In this document: one piece after another, positions 55,609 through 64,000 of the stretch
How the letters are laid out: every line of letters begins with the position of its first letter
Numbering within the stretch: the stretch's first letter is position 1
Source: Cydia pomonella
Taxonomy: Eukaryota; Arthropoda; Insecta; Lepidoptera; Tortricidae
Direction: 5' to 3'
Length of the DNA: 64,000 nt
Assembly: GCF_033807575.1 (NCBI RefSeq)
Contig: NC_084707.1
Span: forward strand, 9,348,550-9,412,549
Position numbers and translations under genes: made by a program
The notes under the pieces: model-generated
What the model saw: the letters and a program-made list of their open reading frames with translations, nothing else
Database searches by the model: none
Told to the model about the DNA's origin: nothing

Positions 55609-55905
55609 CCATGACGCATGCTCGCCACACCGCTGCTTAAAATAAGCTGACGCACCGTAAATTGAACTGCGTAAAAATCGCAAAAAATATTACACGGAGA
55701 TCTTATGGCAGACACCGTACCGGTGACGTAAAAGACGCAACTGTTTTGCGAACAAAAAAGATTCGCGTGAAGCACGTCACTGCGATTCCGTACCGTCACC
55801 GTTTTTTAAACAGCGGTGTGGGGAGCATGCGTCAAAACGGTACGCATACGACGCGTCACTGCGATTCCGTATCGTGACCGTTTTTTAAGCTGCGGTCTGG
55901 TCGCA
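55609..55905. mobile_element. Small foldback element with duplicated right end
   Basis: Left GACGCATGCTCGCCACACCG and CTGCTTAAAA pair with TTTTTTAAACAGCGGTGTGG and GGAGCATGCGTC (55803-55835). The right end is then partly duplicated at 55853-55900 (CACTGCGATTCCGTATCGTG, TTTTTTAAGCTGCGGTCTGG). It borders the LINE tail. Confidence 0.6.
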
Positions 55906-57471
55906 CCTTGTATTGTATTGTATTGTATTGTATTGTATTCGGGCGATTTTTCCGCAACTCGACGACTTGCGCCTATTTTGCGTGATATGTTGGGGGTGGG
56001 CTAGTCCTGCCAGCCCAGCTCCTCGAGGAATCCTATCAAACCTTTGATGTTGAGTAGGACCTCGGGGAGGTCTCTCGGAGATCCGAGATGTTTAGCCCTG
56101 TATGGAGTCACTCCGCTGCATTCCAGCACCACGTGAGAGGCTGTTTCTTCTGTCTCCATGCAACCTCGGCACAGGGGACTGTCTGTGACACCTGTTGTGA
56201 AAAGATGTTTGTTAAATAGTCCATGACCTGTTATGACACTGGTTACCATACTCAGTCGGACCTTCCCTAGTTGCAGGAGCGCCCTTGTGAGTTTTCCGTT
56301 GATGCCAGGCATGGCTTCTTTTGCCTGTCTGCATCCAGTCTGGTTCAGCCAGTGTTCTGTGTGTAGTTTCCCTGTACGTGCCAGCAGCATTGAGCGTACC
56401 TTGCTAAATGGTATCGGAAGAATCAGTTCCGGACCAATCGCCCCCGCATTCGATCCTTGCCTGGCAAGCTCGTCCGCAGCATCGTTACCTCGGGATCCAC
56501 TGTGTCCCTTGATCCATTGTAGGGTGATCTTGTTATTATGACATACCTCCATTAGTCGTTCGTGGCATTCGTGTATAAGTTTGGATGTAACTATATGGCT
56601 ATTTAGAGCCATTAAGACTGCTATACTGTCGGAGAGTATGCGGATGGAGGATCCTACTACCTTCCTTGCAGTGATGGCAGCCGCCGCGTTTATGATGCCC
56701 ATGCACTCAGCTTGGAATACCGAGTTATGGGCTCCTAGCGGAGTGGTGATCGACATGTTCAGGTCTTCTGAGAAGGTTCCAGAGCCCGATCCGCTGTCTG
56801 TTTTGGACCCATCAGTGAAGATTCTCAGCTCCCGGGGATTGAGTCCTTCATGATTGTCGTCCTCATATAACTGTATTTTGTACCTTTTATAGAAGATAGC
56901 TTGTTTGTGAATACGGTCCGTGCCTGACCTAAGCACTGGAAATTCGTCATACACCTTTTCCAGGCATTTTGTGTGAAGAGCTCCTGTGATGTTAGACCAT
57001 ATCTTGAGGGTTCGCAACCTTACCGCTGAGAGACTGGCCTCTTGCTGTATGTGTAGGTGCAGCGGTGGAAGGTTTAGCATGACCTCCATGGCTGCAGTCG
57101 GGGTAGACCTCGTGCAGCCAGTGGTGGCCGCGCATGCGAGCCTTTGAAGTCTTTGTAGTTTGTCTCGTACGTTGCCTAGGTTTGTTCTTGGCCACCAAAC
57201 CAGAGCGCCGTAACAGAGTAAGGGGCGGATTATCGTCTTATAGAGCCAGAGGGTAATTTTCGGGTTGAGTTCCCACCTCTTACCAATCATCCTTCTGCAC
57301 TGCCAGAAGACAACTCCCGCCTTGTCTATCCGTTTGTTGATGTGGTTCTTCCAATTGAGTTTATTGTCGAGAGTTAGTCCTAAGTACTTAACTTCATCGG
57401 ACAGCTGTAGCTCAGTTTGGAAAAGTGTTGGTTTGGTAAAGTTGGTCGCACCTTTATATGGGACAGTCAAA
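55906..57471 (-). mobile_element. 5'-truncated LINE with (AATAC)n tail
   Basis: The whole inserted segment: truncation point near 57471, coding region, a short 3' UTR (55939-56000) and a pentanucleotide tail seen as TGTAT repeats at 55906-55938. It lies between the two inverted arms. The truncation abuts sequence (CGCGATTTCGGAATTGGTCC) shared with other copies of that repeat, which fixes the junction. Confidence 0.8.
56001..57470 (-). CDS. LINE ORF2 C-terminal half with RNase H domain
   Basis: An intact 489-codon frame, remarkable among the decayed LINEs here. Residues 25-115 are reverse transcriptase thumb sequence (VKYLGLTLDNKLNWKNHI, RPLLCYGALVWW); the polymerase active site is lost by 5' truncation. 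Residues 215-340 form a complete ribonuclease H domain with candidate catalytic residues D220 (FTDGSK), E255 (QAECMG), D281 (LSDS) and D330 (GNDAADELA), plus WIKGHSG. A C-terminal C-x2-C-x8-H-x4-C knuckle spans 434-451. RNase H after the reverse transcriptase is known from I, R1, LOA and some Jockey-group elements; I cannot choose among them. The first methionine is only the first ATG after truncation. Lack of stops suggests a recent insertion, not a working protein. Plus-strand frames here are shadows. Confidence 0.85.
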   Translation of the reverse strand: MTVPYKGATNFTKPTLFQTELQLSDEVKYLGLTLDNKLNWKNHINKRIDKAGVVFWQCRRMIGKRWELNPKITLWLYKTIIRPLLCYGALVWWPRTNLGNVRDKLQRLQRLACAATTGCTRSTPTAAMEVMLNLPPLHLHIQQEASLSAVRLRTLKIWSNITGALHTKCLEKVYDEFPVLRSGTDRIHKQAIFYKRYKIQLYEDDNHEGLNPRELRIFTDGSKTDSGSGSGTFSEDLNMSITTPLGAHNSVFQAECMGIINAAAAITARKVVGSSIRILSDSIAVLMALNSHIVTSKLIHECHERLMEVCHNNKITLQWIKGHSGSRGNDAADELARQGSNAGAIGPELILPIPFSKVRSMLLARTGKLHTEHWLNQTGCRQAKEAMPGINGKLTRALLQLGKVRLSMVTSVITGHGLFNKHLFTTGVTDSPLCRGCMETEETASHVVLECSGVTPYRAKHLGSPRDLPEVLLNIKGLIGFLEELGWQD

Positions 57472-57479
57472 ATTTTTTT

Positions 57480-58282
57480 CGCGATTTCGGAATTGGTCCC
57501 ATAGTAAAAGTTGTTAAGTATGACCTATAAAGTCGCTGCGCAGAGTATGACTGGTGGTTAAAAGTTCAACCTGTATAAAATTTTTAAGTAAAAAGAAATA
57601 TGTACCTACCTATGATTAAGACGAAAAAAGAGACTAAACGTCGAAGTAAGGTAACATTATTGTGTCTGGTTTTTATAATTTTAATTATAATTTCAGTAAT
57701 TAAAACCGATACTCTATAAATTCCATTCAATACGTATCGTAACAGTCACCACAGTTTCGACCGGTAAAAGCCAGTTATCGTTACCCATGCGCAAATAAAT
57801 GAGTGTAGCTTCATTGTTTATTACTCGATTTGTATGTTTTAAGGCTTATTATATTCCTTGATAATGAAGCAATATGTTTTATATTAAACAAAATTTGCGA
57901 AATGCTAATATTTACGGAGATTTTTACAAAATAAAAAATAATAATTTTATAAAAAAACTGTTTTTTGTGATTATTTTTTTTTCCTATAGGTTTCACGTAA
58001 ATGTTTGTAGAAAAGGAAATAATCTTTATAATATAAGCTATTATTTGACACCTCGATGATTAAAATCGGTTAAGTGGTTTTCGAGATACACCGCCAAAAA
58101 GAATAGGTCCGGCCGCCATCTTTGTGACGTCATTACTATCCCCTCCACCATTTTTCCGCTTTACTACCGCATGTACGGTGATCAGGAGAACTGTCCGAAC
58201 ACATTGATACCGGTTGTGGGTAAGGCCGAGCTGAGTCAATTAAATCTGGCCTCTGAGCGGCTTGGCGACCGTACTAGTGGTG
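57480..58282 (-). repeat. Right arm of ~0.8-kb inverted repeat
   Basis: Complement of 54016-54810, with small differences (for example AATTTTAATTATAATT against AATTATAATGACAATT). Ends GGCGACCGTACTAGTGG. Outer 54-bp parts are more diverged than the rest. Confidence 0.85.
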
Positions 58283-60576
58283 CTTTTTCATCTGGTAGGT
58301 AGTTACGAGTTTCTTAATTTTCACATACGATTTTCGTACCACTAGAAAAATATATCATCAGATTTACCTAGGAAAGTAATAAATTGTATGGTTTTCCGCC
58401 CCTATGTATGAAATAAGTATGCGTAGTATAGTGGAACGTAATAGACGGAAAACTTTTCGACTTGCGAGTGGTACTTAGAGTGAAAAAGTTCACCTTTTAT
58501 GAGCCCAACTATACTCGCAAAGGAACTTAGGAATGGCTTTCGTTACACCGTACCGTACCCGGTTCATAGTTGGTCATTCGTCGTGGATCATTGTTGGAAA
58601 AGGTGTAATGAAAACTTCAGTAATGCATAAAAGACGGTCAAAAATCATGAGCCGCGAAATATGCAACTCATAATAACTTTACCTAGGTTACATTATATTT
58701 ATTAAATTTAGCTTGGGTATGGCGTAGAGTCAGAGTCGTTAAACTTTTTCATTATTAACGTTCGGCTCGCTGAAAGCTCGGTGAGCGTTTTCAATAATAC
58801 CCCTCTCGACGTCATGCCGCGTTAGGATTGTTCTCGCTGCACGCTTTGTTTACGAAAACATTGCCGACTACTATTGTCGGTCACAGTCCAGTCGATTGAA
58901 CAATTATTAGCTAATGTGGAGCAGTGCCGACCTGCAGCGCGACACACATTCCCAACAAGAGAATTTTAATCAAGCCAGGCGGTTTGAAACTACCTACCGA
59001 GAATCCTTACTATGCGTGAAGGCATGCAAATTCTTCACTGCTTAATCGATTCTATGGGACACAATACTTAAAAATAAAGGAAACGATGAAAAACTGTTTC
59101 GGGCGCAAGTTTAAGCTATGGTGATGGAATTACTTGCCCTGGGGGAGGACTAAATGATAGGTCAACTCTCACACATCTCTCACATACGTATACGGAACGA
59201 CTTTTAGTATGAGACCAACCCAGAAATCCTCAAAAAGAAAGGTACGCAGGTAAACAAATGCCCGGTATAGGTACGGTATTAGCTCGCATAGTAACATGCT
59301 GGAACAGTACCTTGTACGTGTGTAGTAAAATAAATCAATTAATTAATGTATTAATTCTCATAGTCATAATTCTTAGAAATCACATGTTCTCATCAATATA
59401 ATTACCACGTCTATCAAATAGCAGTAATGTCTGGCGCGGAGAGAAATTAAAGATTTCCCACCAGATACAGTCTCATAAAATATTTATGACCAACAACAAA
59501 CATGTCGTTAACCGGGATTTGATTGACCGTGTTGAAAAAATTTATCAATTTACTGATTTACAACTCACTATTTTCACGTATATTTTATTTATCAGCATGC
59601 AGCATGACGGAGATTATTATATCTCATAACAATAATTCCGAATCATAAGTAACCTCAATTTACCATTCGTCGATGATCTCAGGTTAGGATTGTCATTATT
59701 ACCTAATTTAAGAACCTATGATATGGTATCCCATTCAATCCCGAGACCATACACGTAAAGTCACATTGCCAATATTGAAATGTTAATATTTTAAACATTT
59801 TATGCGATTTGATTTATTTATTTAATAACACGTTTATGATAAATAAACTTTTTTTATATGCTTTTACAGACGACTCTACTTTTTTATTCAGACGGTCATT
59901 CATCTAGTATTCATCAAAACTTTCCTAGCAACACGAACCCAATGTAGGTTTTTCTCAGATTTTCTCTAACCACTTTGATTTTTAATTCTGATGTATCAAT
60001 CCCGCCCAGGGAGCCAGGGAGGGAGGGGGAGGGAAGATAACAAGATAGAAAACTTCAATCGAAACTTTAATAATAAATAATGTATGGAATCAGTCACGTG
60101 ACTTTTCGTAGCATCTGTTATCCCGATACGATTTTTCATTTCGTTTGACGTTTGTCGATTGTCATCTTGGCTAGGCCCCCAGATTTATATAACACTGCGT
60201 TGTCACCAAACTAACGTAGATATATTTCTTCCTTCAATCCGACATCGGGTTCTGTTTCAATAAATACAACTATTGCTTATAAAAATGTATCAATTCGTGA
60301 GACACGTAGCAGAGATTGAGAGATTAGCGGTAATTAGAGACGTCTGCGCACAAGGGCGCTTTGTGAGATCCAGGCTTAGATGATTCAGGTCAGACGTCAG
60401 GCCGTCAGCGCCGCGGTGACTGGAACGCAATGGCAAATTCGACTTGCTGTAATGACAGTTGATAACATAACGCTCGGGTCGCACCGTTTTTTTTAAATGC
60501 CAAATTTATTTAGGGTATTGGTAGCTAGCCAACTAGTCTTAGAGGATACTAACAGGTAGAAGACATTTATTATTAC
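58283..60576. other. Long stretch without recognised genes
   Basis: Mostly unique-looking AT-rich DNA; GCTCGCTGAAAGCTCGGTGAGC at 58766-58788 can pair; a purine-rich run (GGGAGGGAGGGGGAGGGAAG) is at 60016-60035. The minus frame 60290-60484 has no motif. Confidence 0.4.
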
Positions 60577-60660
60577 GTACAGTCAGATGCACAGAGAGAC
60601 GACTACACCCCCCCCACCCCCCCATTTACAATCGGTCTATCGCTCTGCATCTGACTATAC
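60577..60660. mobile_element. 84-bp MITE (GTACAGTCAGATGCA)
   Basis: GTACAGTCAGATGCACAGAG at the left and CTCTGCATCTGACTATAC at the right are inverted; the centre is a C-rich run. The smallest of the GTACAGTC group. Confidence 0.7.
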
Positions 60661-61607
60661 AAGTCTTTCAAGAAATATATATATATATATATATATAGTT
60701 CTCCTCATCGTTTTCGATGACGGCGACCCTAAATAAACATTATGGACGTTGTCTAGCATGAGCCCTAATGTGGCTGGCCAAGCCGAAATGCAGTATACTC
60801 GTACCTAGATTGGAAAGAACAAAAATAGAATTTATTCCAATTTTGGTGCTTGTTCCAGTTTAATCAAATAACACATACTTACTCCGGCGGATAATTCAAA
60901 ATCTGACAAATTCATGATATGTCGGCCATGTCACAGCATTTGTGATATCATGGGCTGACGAATATGTAGAATTGTGCTCCAGTTTGCCATTCAAGGGCGA
61001 TTGATGGCAAATGTGTGATCGTTCGCTAAACGGACTATGTACCCGTGTTTATGTGTAGACGTGTGCATGCAAATTTTACTGTTTGTTTAATGAGGTTAAT
61101 TATGATGGCGTATCCTAGACGCTTTTAAACGGTAAATTTATTGCCTACCTAACTTACATGCTGCTGGTATAGCTCTTAAGCAACATTGAAGCTTATGCAT
61201 ATACTTATATACTTTTAATGATAGTGTCTTAGTTACTTTACTTTGCTGCATAAGAATCAAGGAAGGACATGGACCAGAGCTACCTTTAAGGTACATACTC
61301 TTTTATTTGCGTAAAAATATGAAATCGAAATATGTAACTGCTTCTTCTTAAACTCCGCAACAGACAACCTAGCCAGCCTAATAGCGGATATAAGCCTTAG
61401 AGAACTCCATTTGGCAAATAACCTAGTATTTATTTGATAAATAGTGAATTATTAATGCATGATTAAAGCGATCCTCCAGATTAACTCGTAACATCAATTA
61501 TTCTTGACTATAGGTACACATCTCTGTTGTATTAAAAGATCGAGTAATTTAGGCTATGCTACGAAATCGATCCCATGAAACCTTAAGTTTATTAGAGTTC
61601 ACGTTTG
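60661..61607. other. No gene recognised
   Basis: A (TA)n tract at 60678-60699; the rest is AT-rich without supported features. Confidence 0.45.
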
Positions 61608-61853
61608 ACGACCGGTCTGCCCTAATGGGTAGTGACCCTGCTTATGAAGTCGACGGCCCTGGGTTTGAATCCCGGTAAGGACATTTATTTGTGTGATGAG
61701 CACAGATATTAGTTCCTGAGAATCCTGAGTCATGGATGTTTTCTAGGTATTTGTATATTATATATATCGTTGTCTGAGTTCTTGAGCTTACTGCGGGATT
61801 TAGTCCATTTGTGTAAGAATGTTCCTATAATATTTATTTATTTATTTATTATT
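61608..61853 (+). mobile_element. tRNA-derived SINE
   Basis: tRNA-like head (GGTAGTGACCCTGC, B-box GGTTTGAATCCCGG), body ACATTTATTTGTGTGATGAG, GAGTCATGGATGTTTTCTAG, TATCGTTGTCTGAGTTCTTG and GGATTTAGTCCATTTGTGTA, and a (TATT)n tail at 61829-61850. I recognise this body as a very common lepidopteran SINE. Its tail abuts the tail of a LINE in the opposite orientation. Confidence 0.85.
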
Positions 61854-62036
61854 TTATTGTCCTATGTCCCCTCGATGGGTCTCTAGGGAGGCACCGGTGC
61901 GCCGCCATCTGAATCGGTCTTGAGCTTCGTGCTTGAGTTCGCTCCCTTTCCAATAGCTTTCGCCTCTGCAATAAGAGTCCGGCGCCAGGTCTGCTTAAGA
62001 CGGCAACGTTTCCTCTTTCCTTGGGGATTCCAGTCT
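61854..62036 (-). pseudogene. LINE C-terminal end, reverse, frameshifted
   Basis: Minus strand: DWNPQGKRKRCRLKQTWRRT and LIAEAKAIGK, then after a frameshift near 61945 SELKHEAQDRFRWRRTGASL and a stop at 61854-61856. The signature WNPQGKRKRGRP-x-x-TWRR ... A-x-DR-x-x-WR is well known from a widespread animal LINE family (RTE/BovB-like or related). An A/T-rich tail follows at 61833-61853, merging with the SINE tail. Confidence 0.75.
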
Positions 62037-62239
62037 AGTTATTAGTATCAAATATAATATGTACCTAATTAACTTTAGAATCAATGTGTAAATAGTATAA
62101 ATTTACTAATTGTAAGTATATGAATATACACGTGTAATAATGAATGCGACTGATTACATTATACTTGAGCGGAGCTGGGTCCTCCTCTTGTCAGTAAAGT
62201 AAATGATCCAGTCATGTCATAACCACCACCACCTCTTGA
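62037..62239. other. No feature recognised
   Basis: AT-rich; nothing supported. Confidence 0.4.
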
Positions 62240-62404
62240 AAACTTAAATTACTGTCATCGGGACCTCTAGTAATATCCATTAAAATATATAATAAACTCC
62301 CGGACTCTATAAAAGAAGAAGAAATTTATAATATACATATAAATAAAATTAAACAGTTCTTATTAGATAAGACATACCTATTATATTCTAAGCGAATTTT
62401 TTAA
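62240..62404 (+). pseudogene. LINE C-terminal end, plus strand
   Basis: The frame reads LKLLSSGPLVISIKIYNKLP then DSIKEEEIYNIHINKIKQFL and LDKTYLLYSKRIF before TAA at 62402-62404. (K/L)xYNKLP-(D/E)-S-I-K followed by F/I-K-x-x-L-x-x-(F/Y)L is the closing motif of many CR1/Jockey-like proteins. Only about 50 codons remain. Confidence 0.5.
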
Positions 62405-63597
62405 TGACAGATTATAATTCAATAATATCTATAGATTATTCGTTCTTGTTAATATAATAACTTCATGTTTTGAATAATAAATGAAAAATGAGTATAATAA
62501 TATTGCAATGCCCAACCGGGTTCACAAAGACCTAGCTTATAAGTTTACCACCTGTACAACTATTTTGTGAATTTGCAATAAAATATTAATTACATATTGA
62601 GTATTGAAATGATGCCATGGTTACCGGCAGCATTTCCTTACTTTATCGCAATCCCACGATGCCGTAACCAGAGAAGCTGTCAACCCCATTGTCCTTGGAT
62701 GAAGGCGTTGCTTGGACCTGAGTCCTTTTAAGCAACTCATTGAAACTGTAACATAGGCCTTTATTTCGGCGATCGATAGAGATTGAATAGATAAGAGAAA
62801 AATCTAAAAATAAAAGGCAACTAATACATAATACATACATACATATTGACAAATTCGTAAAATCGGACTTTGAAGAAAAACGAAGATTAACTAAATATAT
62901 GGGACACTCGGAGCAGGTTGATTAGAACCAAATAGTAATAAGCACTTCGTTTTTGATGGATTACGTATGTTTAATGAAAAAATATTCAAATCTGGTTCCA
63001 TTCATTCAACTAGCAACATTTACTGACTTACCCGTTTTTATTAATAAAACTCAAATGAGGGTGGATAAGAAAAAATCAGATTTGACGTTAGTGATTAAGC
63101 AAAATTGTTCTCTCGCTGTTTCTTTTAATAAATTTATGGGTTTTAAAGTGTAGTTTTAACATGTTTGGTCCTTCTAGAACTGGATTGTGAAAGTGTAATA
63201 AGTGCTAAAAACAATAGTGTAAAAGGCTAAGTGTTAATTACTGCGAGTTGGTAAGATTAGACTGTAAATATAAACTTTGATTTCGTGCACCAGTGAGGTT
63301 AGAAACCTTTATGAACTATTTCACTAATTTGGACATTTAAACAGTGCACAGTGCTAAACTAATTTTGGACTGCTGATACTTGAACAATATTAATTCATAA
63401 TAATAATAATAATAAAGTGTTTCAAACTAATGCAATTTCGTTACGTGAACTTTGTGATTAGAAACTTTGATTATTTTAAACTGCACATTTATAGACTATT
63501 TCGCCAGATATAACTTCACGTAAATTGAACTCGAGTATATACGGGAAAGTGGACTTTGAACTTATTTTGTTGTGAATTCTTGTTATAAACGTAAACA
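62405..63597. other. No gene; probable leader and LTR of the BEL/Pao element
   Basis: Leads into the gag start at 63598, so it should hold the 5' LTR, primer-binding site and leader, but with no second LTR in the window I cannot place the boundaries. An (AAT)n tract lies at 63395-63416 and an (ACAT)n tract at 62825-62847. The 66-codon frame at 62953-63153 has no motif. Confidence 0.4.
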
Positions 63598-64000
63598 ATG
63601 GCTCAACTTTGTGAATCACAAAAAACGTTATCGGAACGTATTTCTAAGTTACAAAGTAATACTAAAAAGACGTCTAAATCAAGATATACACTTGGGTACT
63701 TACAAACACGTTTAGAAACATTAGAAAGTTATTGGTCTAAGTATCAAAATCAATATGAGATGATTCAATCAACAGTTACGAAAACTGAACTGGAGCAATT
63801 ACATTTTAATGCTGAAAGTCTGTACGAGGAAACTGAAGACCTATACCTGGAATTTAAGGGATTATTAAAGGATTATTTGTTGGAATTTTCGAATGGTCAA
63901 GGTCAACCACAATCAAATAATAGTGCGCATAGTTTTTTATCAACAAATGATGGCGAGACCACCCCTATTAGAACTAAATTACCTCCTTTATCTATTCCAA
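63598..64000 (+). CDS. BEL/Pao-type retrotransposon gag, N-terminal part
   Basis: An open frame of 134 codons begins at ATG 63598 (context AAACAATGG) and runs off the window edge. Residues 1-95 are predicted helical and charged (KTLSERISKLQSN, RLETLESYWSKYQNQYEMI, ELEQLHFNAESLYEETEDLY), then a polar linker, then RTKLPPLSIP at 125-134. A helical N-terminus leading to KLPPL-x-(I/L)P, which in the family continues with a TFSG segment, is the gag layout of BEL/Pao elements (DUF1759-type region; family knowledge). The open frame suggests a recent element. Protease, polymerase and integrase would lie beyond the window. Confidence 0.75.
   Translation, partial: MAQLCESQKTLSERISKLQSNTKKTSKSRYTLGYLQTRLETLESYWSKYQNQYEMIQSTVTKTELEQLHFNAESLYEETEDLYLEFKGLLKDYLLEFSNGQGQPQSNNSAHSFLSTNDGETTPIRTKLPPLSIP

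Noticed and set aside
56233..57504. Plus-strand frames of 79-102 codons
   Set aside because: Shadows of the minus-strand LINE coding frame, which has the clear RNase H motifs.

Overview
The window looks like nuclear DNA of a moth or butterfly (Lepidoptera). This is inferred from AT-rich non-coding sequence, tRNA-derived SINEs, and many repeat motifs of a kind I recognise from lepidopteran genomes (for example the GGGTTCCGTA...CTTGGCCG elements and the 3' ends of several LINE families). There is no bacterial gene organisation, operon, CRISPR array or rRNA. I found no host gene that I can call with confidence; most open reading frames longer than 60 codons are chance frames inside repeats.

Layout. 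0-4.5 kb: dense small repeats (three MITEs, three LINE 3' ends, a perfect hairpin). 4.5-13.2 kb: mostly featureless AT-rich DNA with one MITE and one LINE remnant. 13.2-22.7 kb: structurally the richest part, with a 57-bp tandem duplication, a small foldback element, a 2.7-kb hAT-type element with an exact 8-bp target duplication, a 2.2-kb foldback built from two inverted 120-bp satellite arrays, and a ~106-bp minisatellite. 22.7-32.4 kb: sparse, with LINE scraps, a SINE with a 16-bp target duplication and a Helentron-like (HINE) element carrying ~285-bp tandem repeats. 32.4-36.4 kb: the best place to look for host coding sequence (an unexplained 107-codon minus-strand frame weakly like a carboxylesterase C-terminus, a possible start exon, GC-rich islands) next to a composite MITE palindrome. 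36.4-48 kb: four more HINE copies, a hAT MITE nested in a palindromic repeat, and three RTE-like LINE remnants. 48-54 kb: sparse, with a diverged duplication and a 552-bp TIR element. 54-58.3 kb: a large inverted repeat (arms ~0.8 kb) enclosing a 5'-truncated LINE with an intact 489-codon RNase H-containing frame. 58.3-64 kb: sparse, with a MITE, a SINE joined tail-to-tail to a LINE remnant, another LINE remnant, and at the right edge the start of a BEL/Pao-type LTR retrotransposon gag.

How the parts relate. The window reads as an intergenic or intronic region shaped by successive transposon insertions. Almost all LINE copies are short C-terminal fragments, as expected from incomplete target-primed reverse transcription. 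Several insertions are nested, so relative ages can be read. No gene set here works as a pathway. The most unusual objects are the inverted satellite foldback with higher-order repeats, the hAT-type element filled with a degenerate GGCCTTCGGCCTC motif, and a group of MITE families that share only their GTACAGTC termini.
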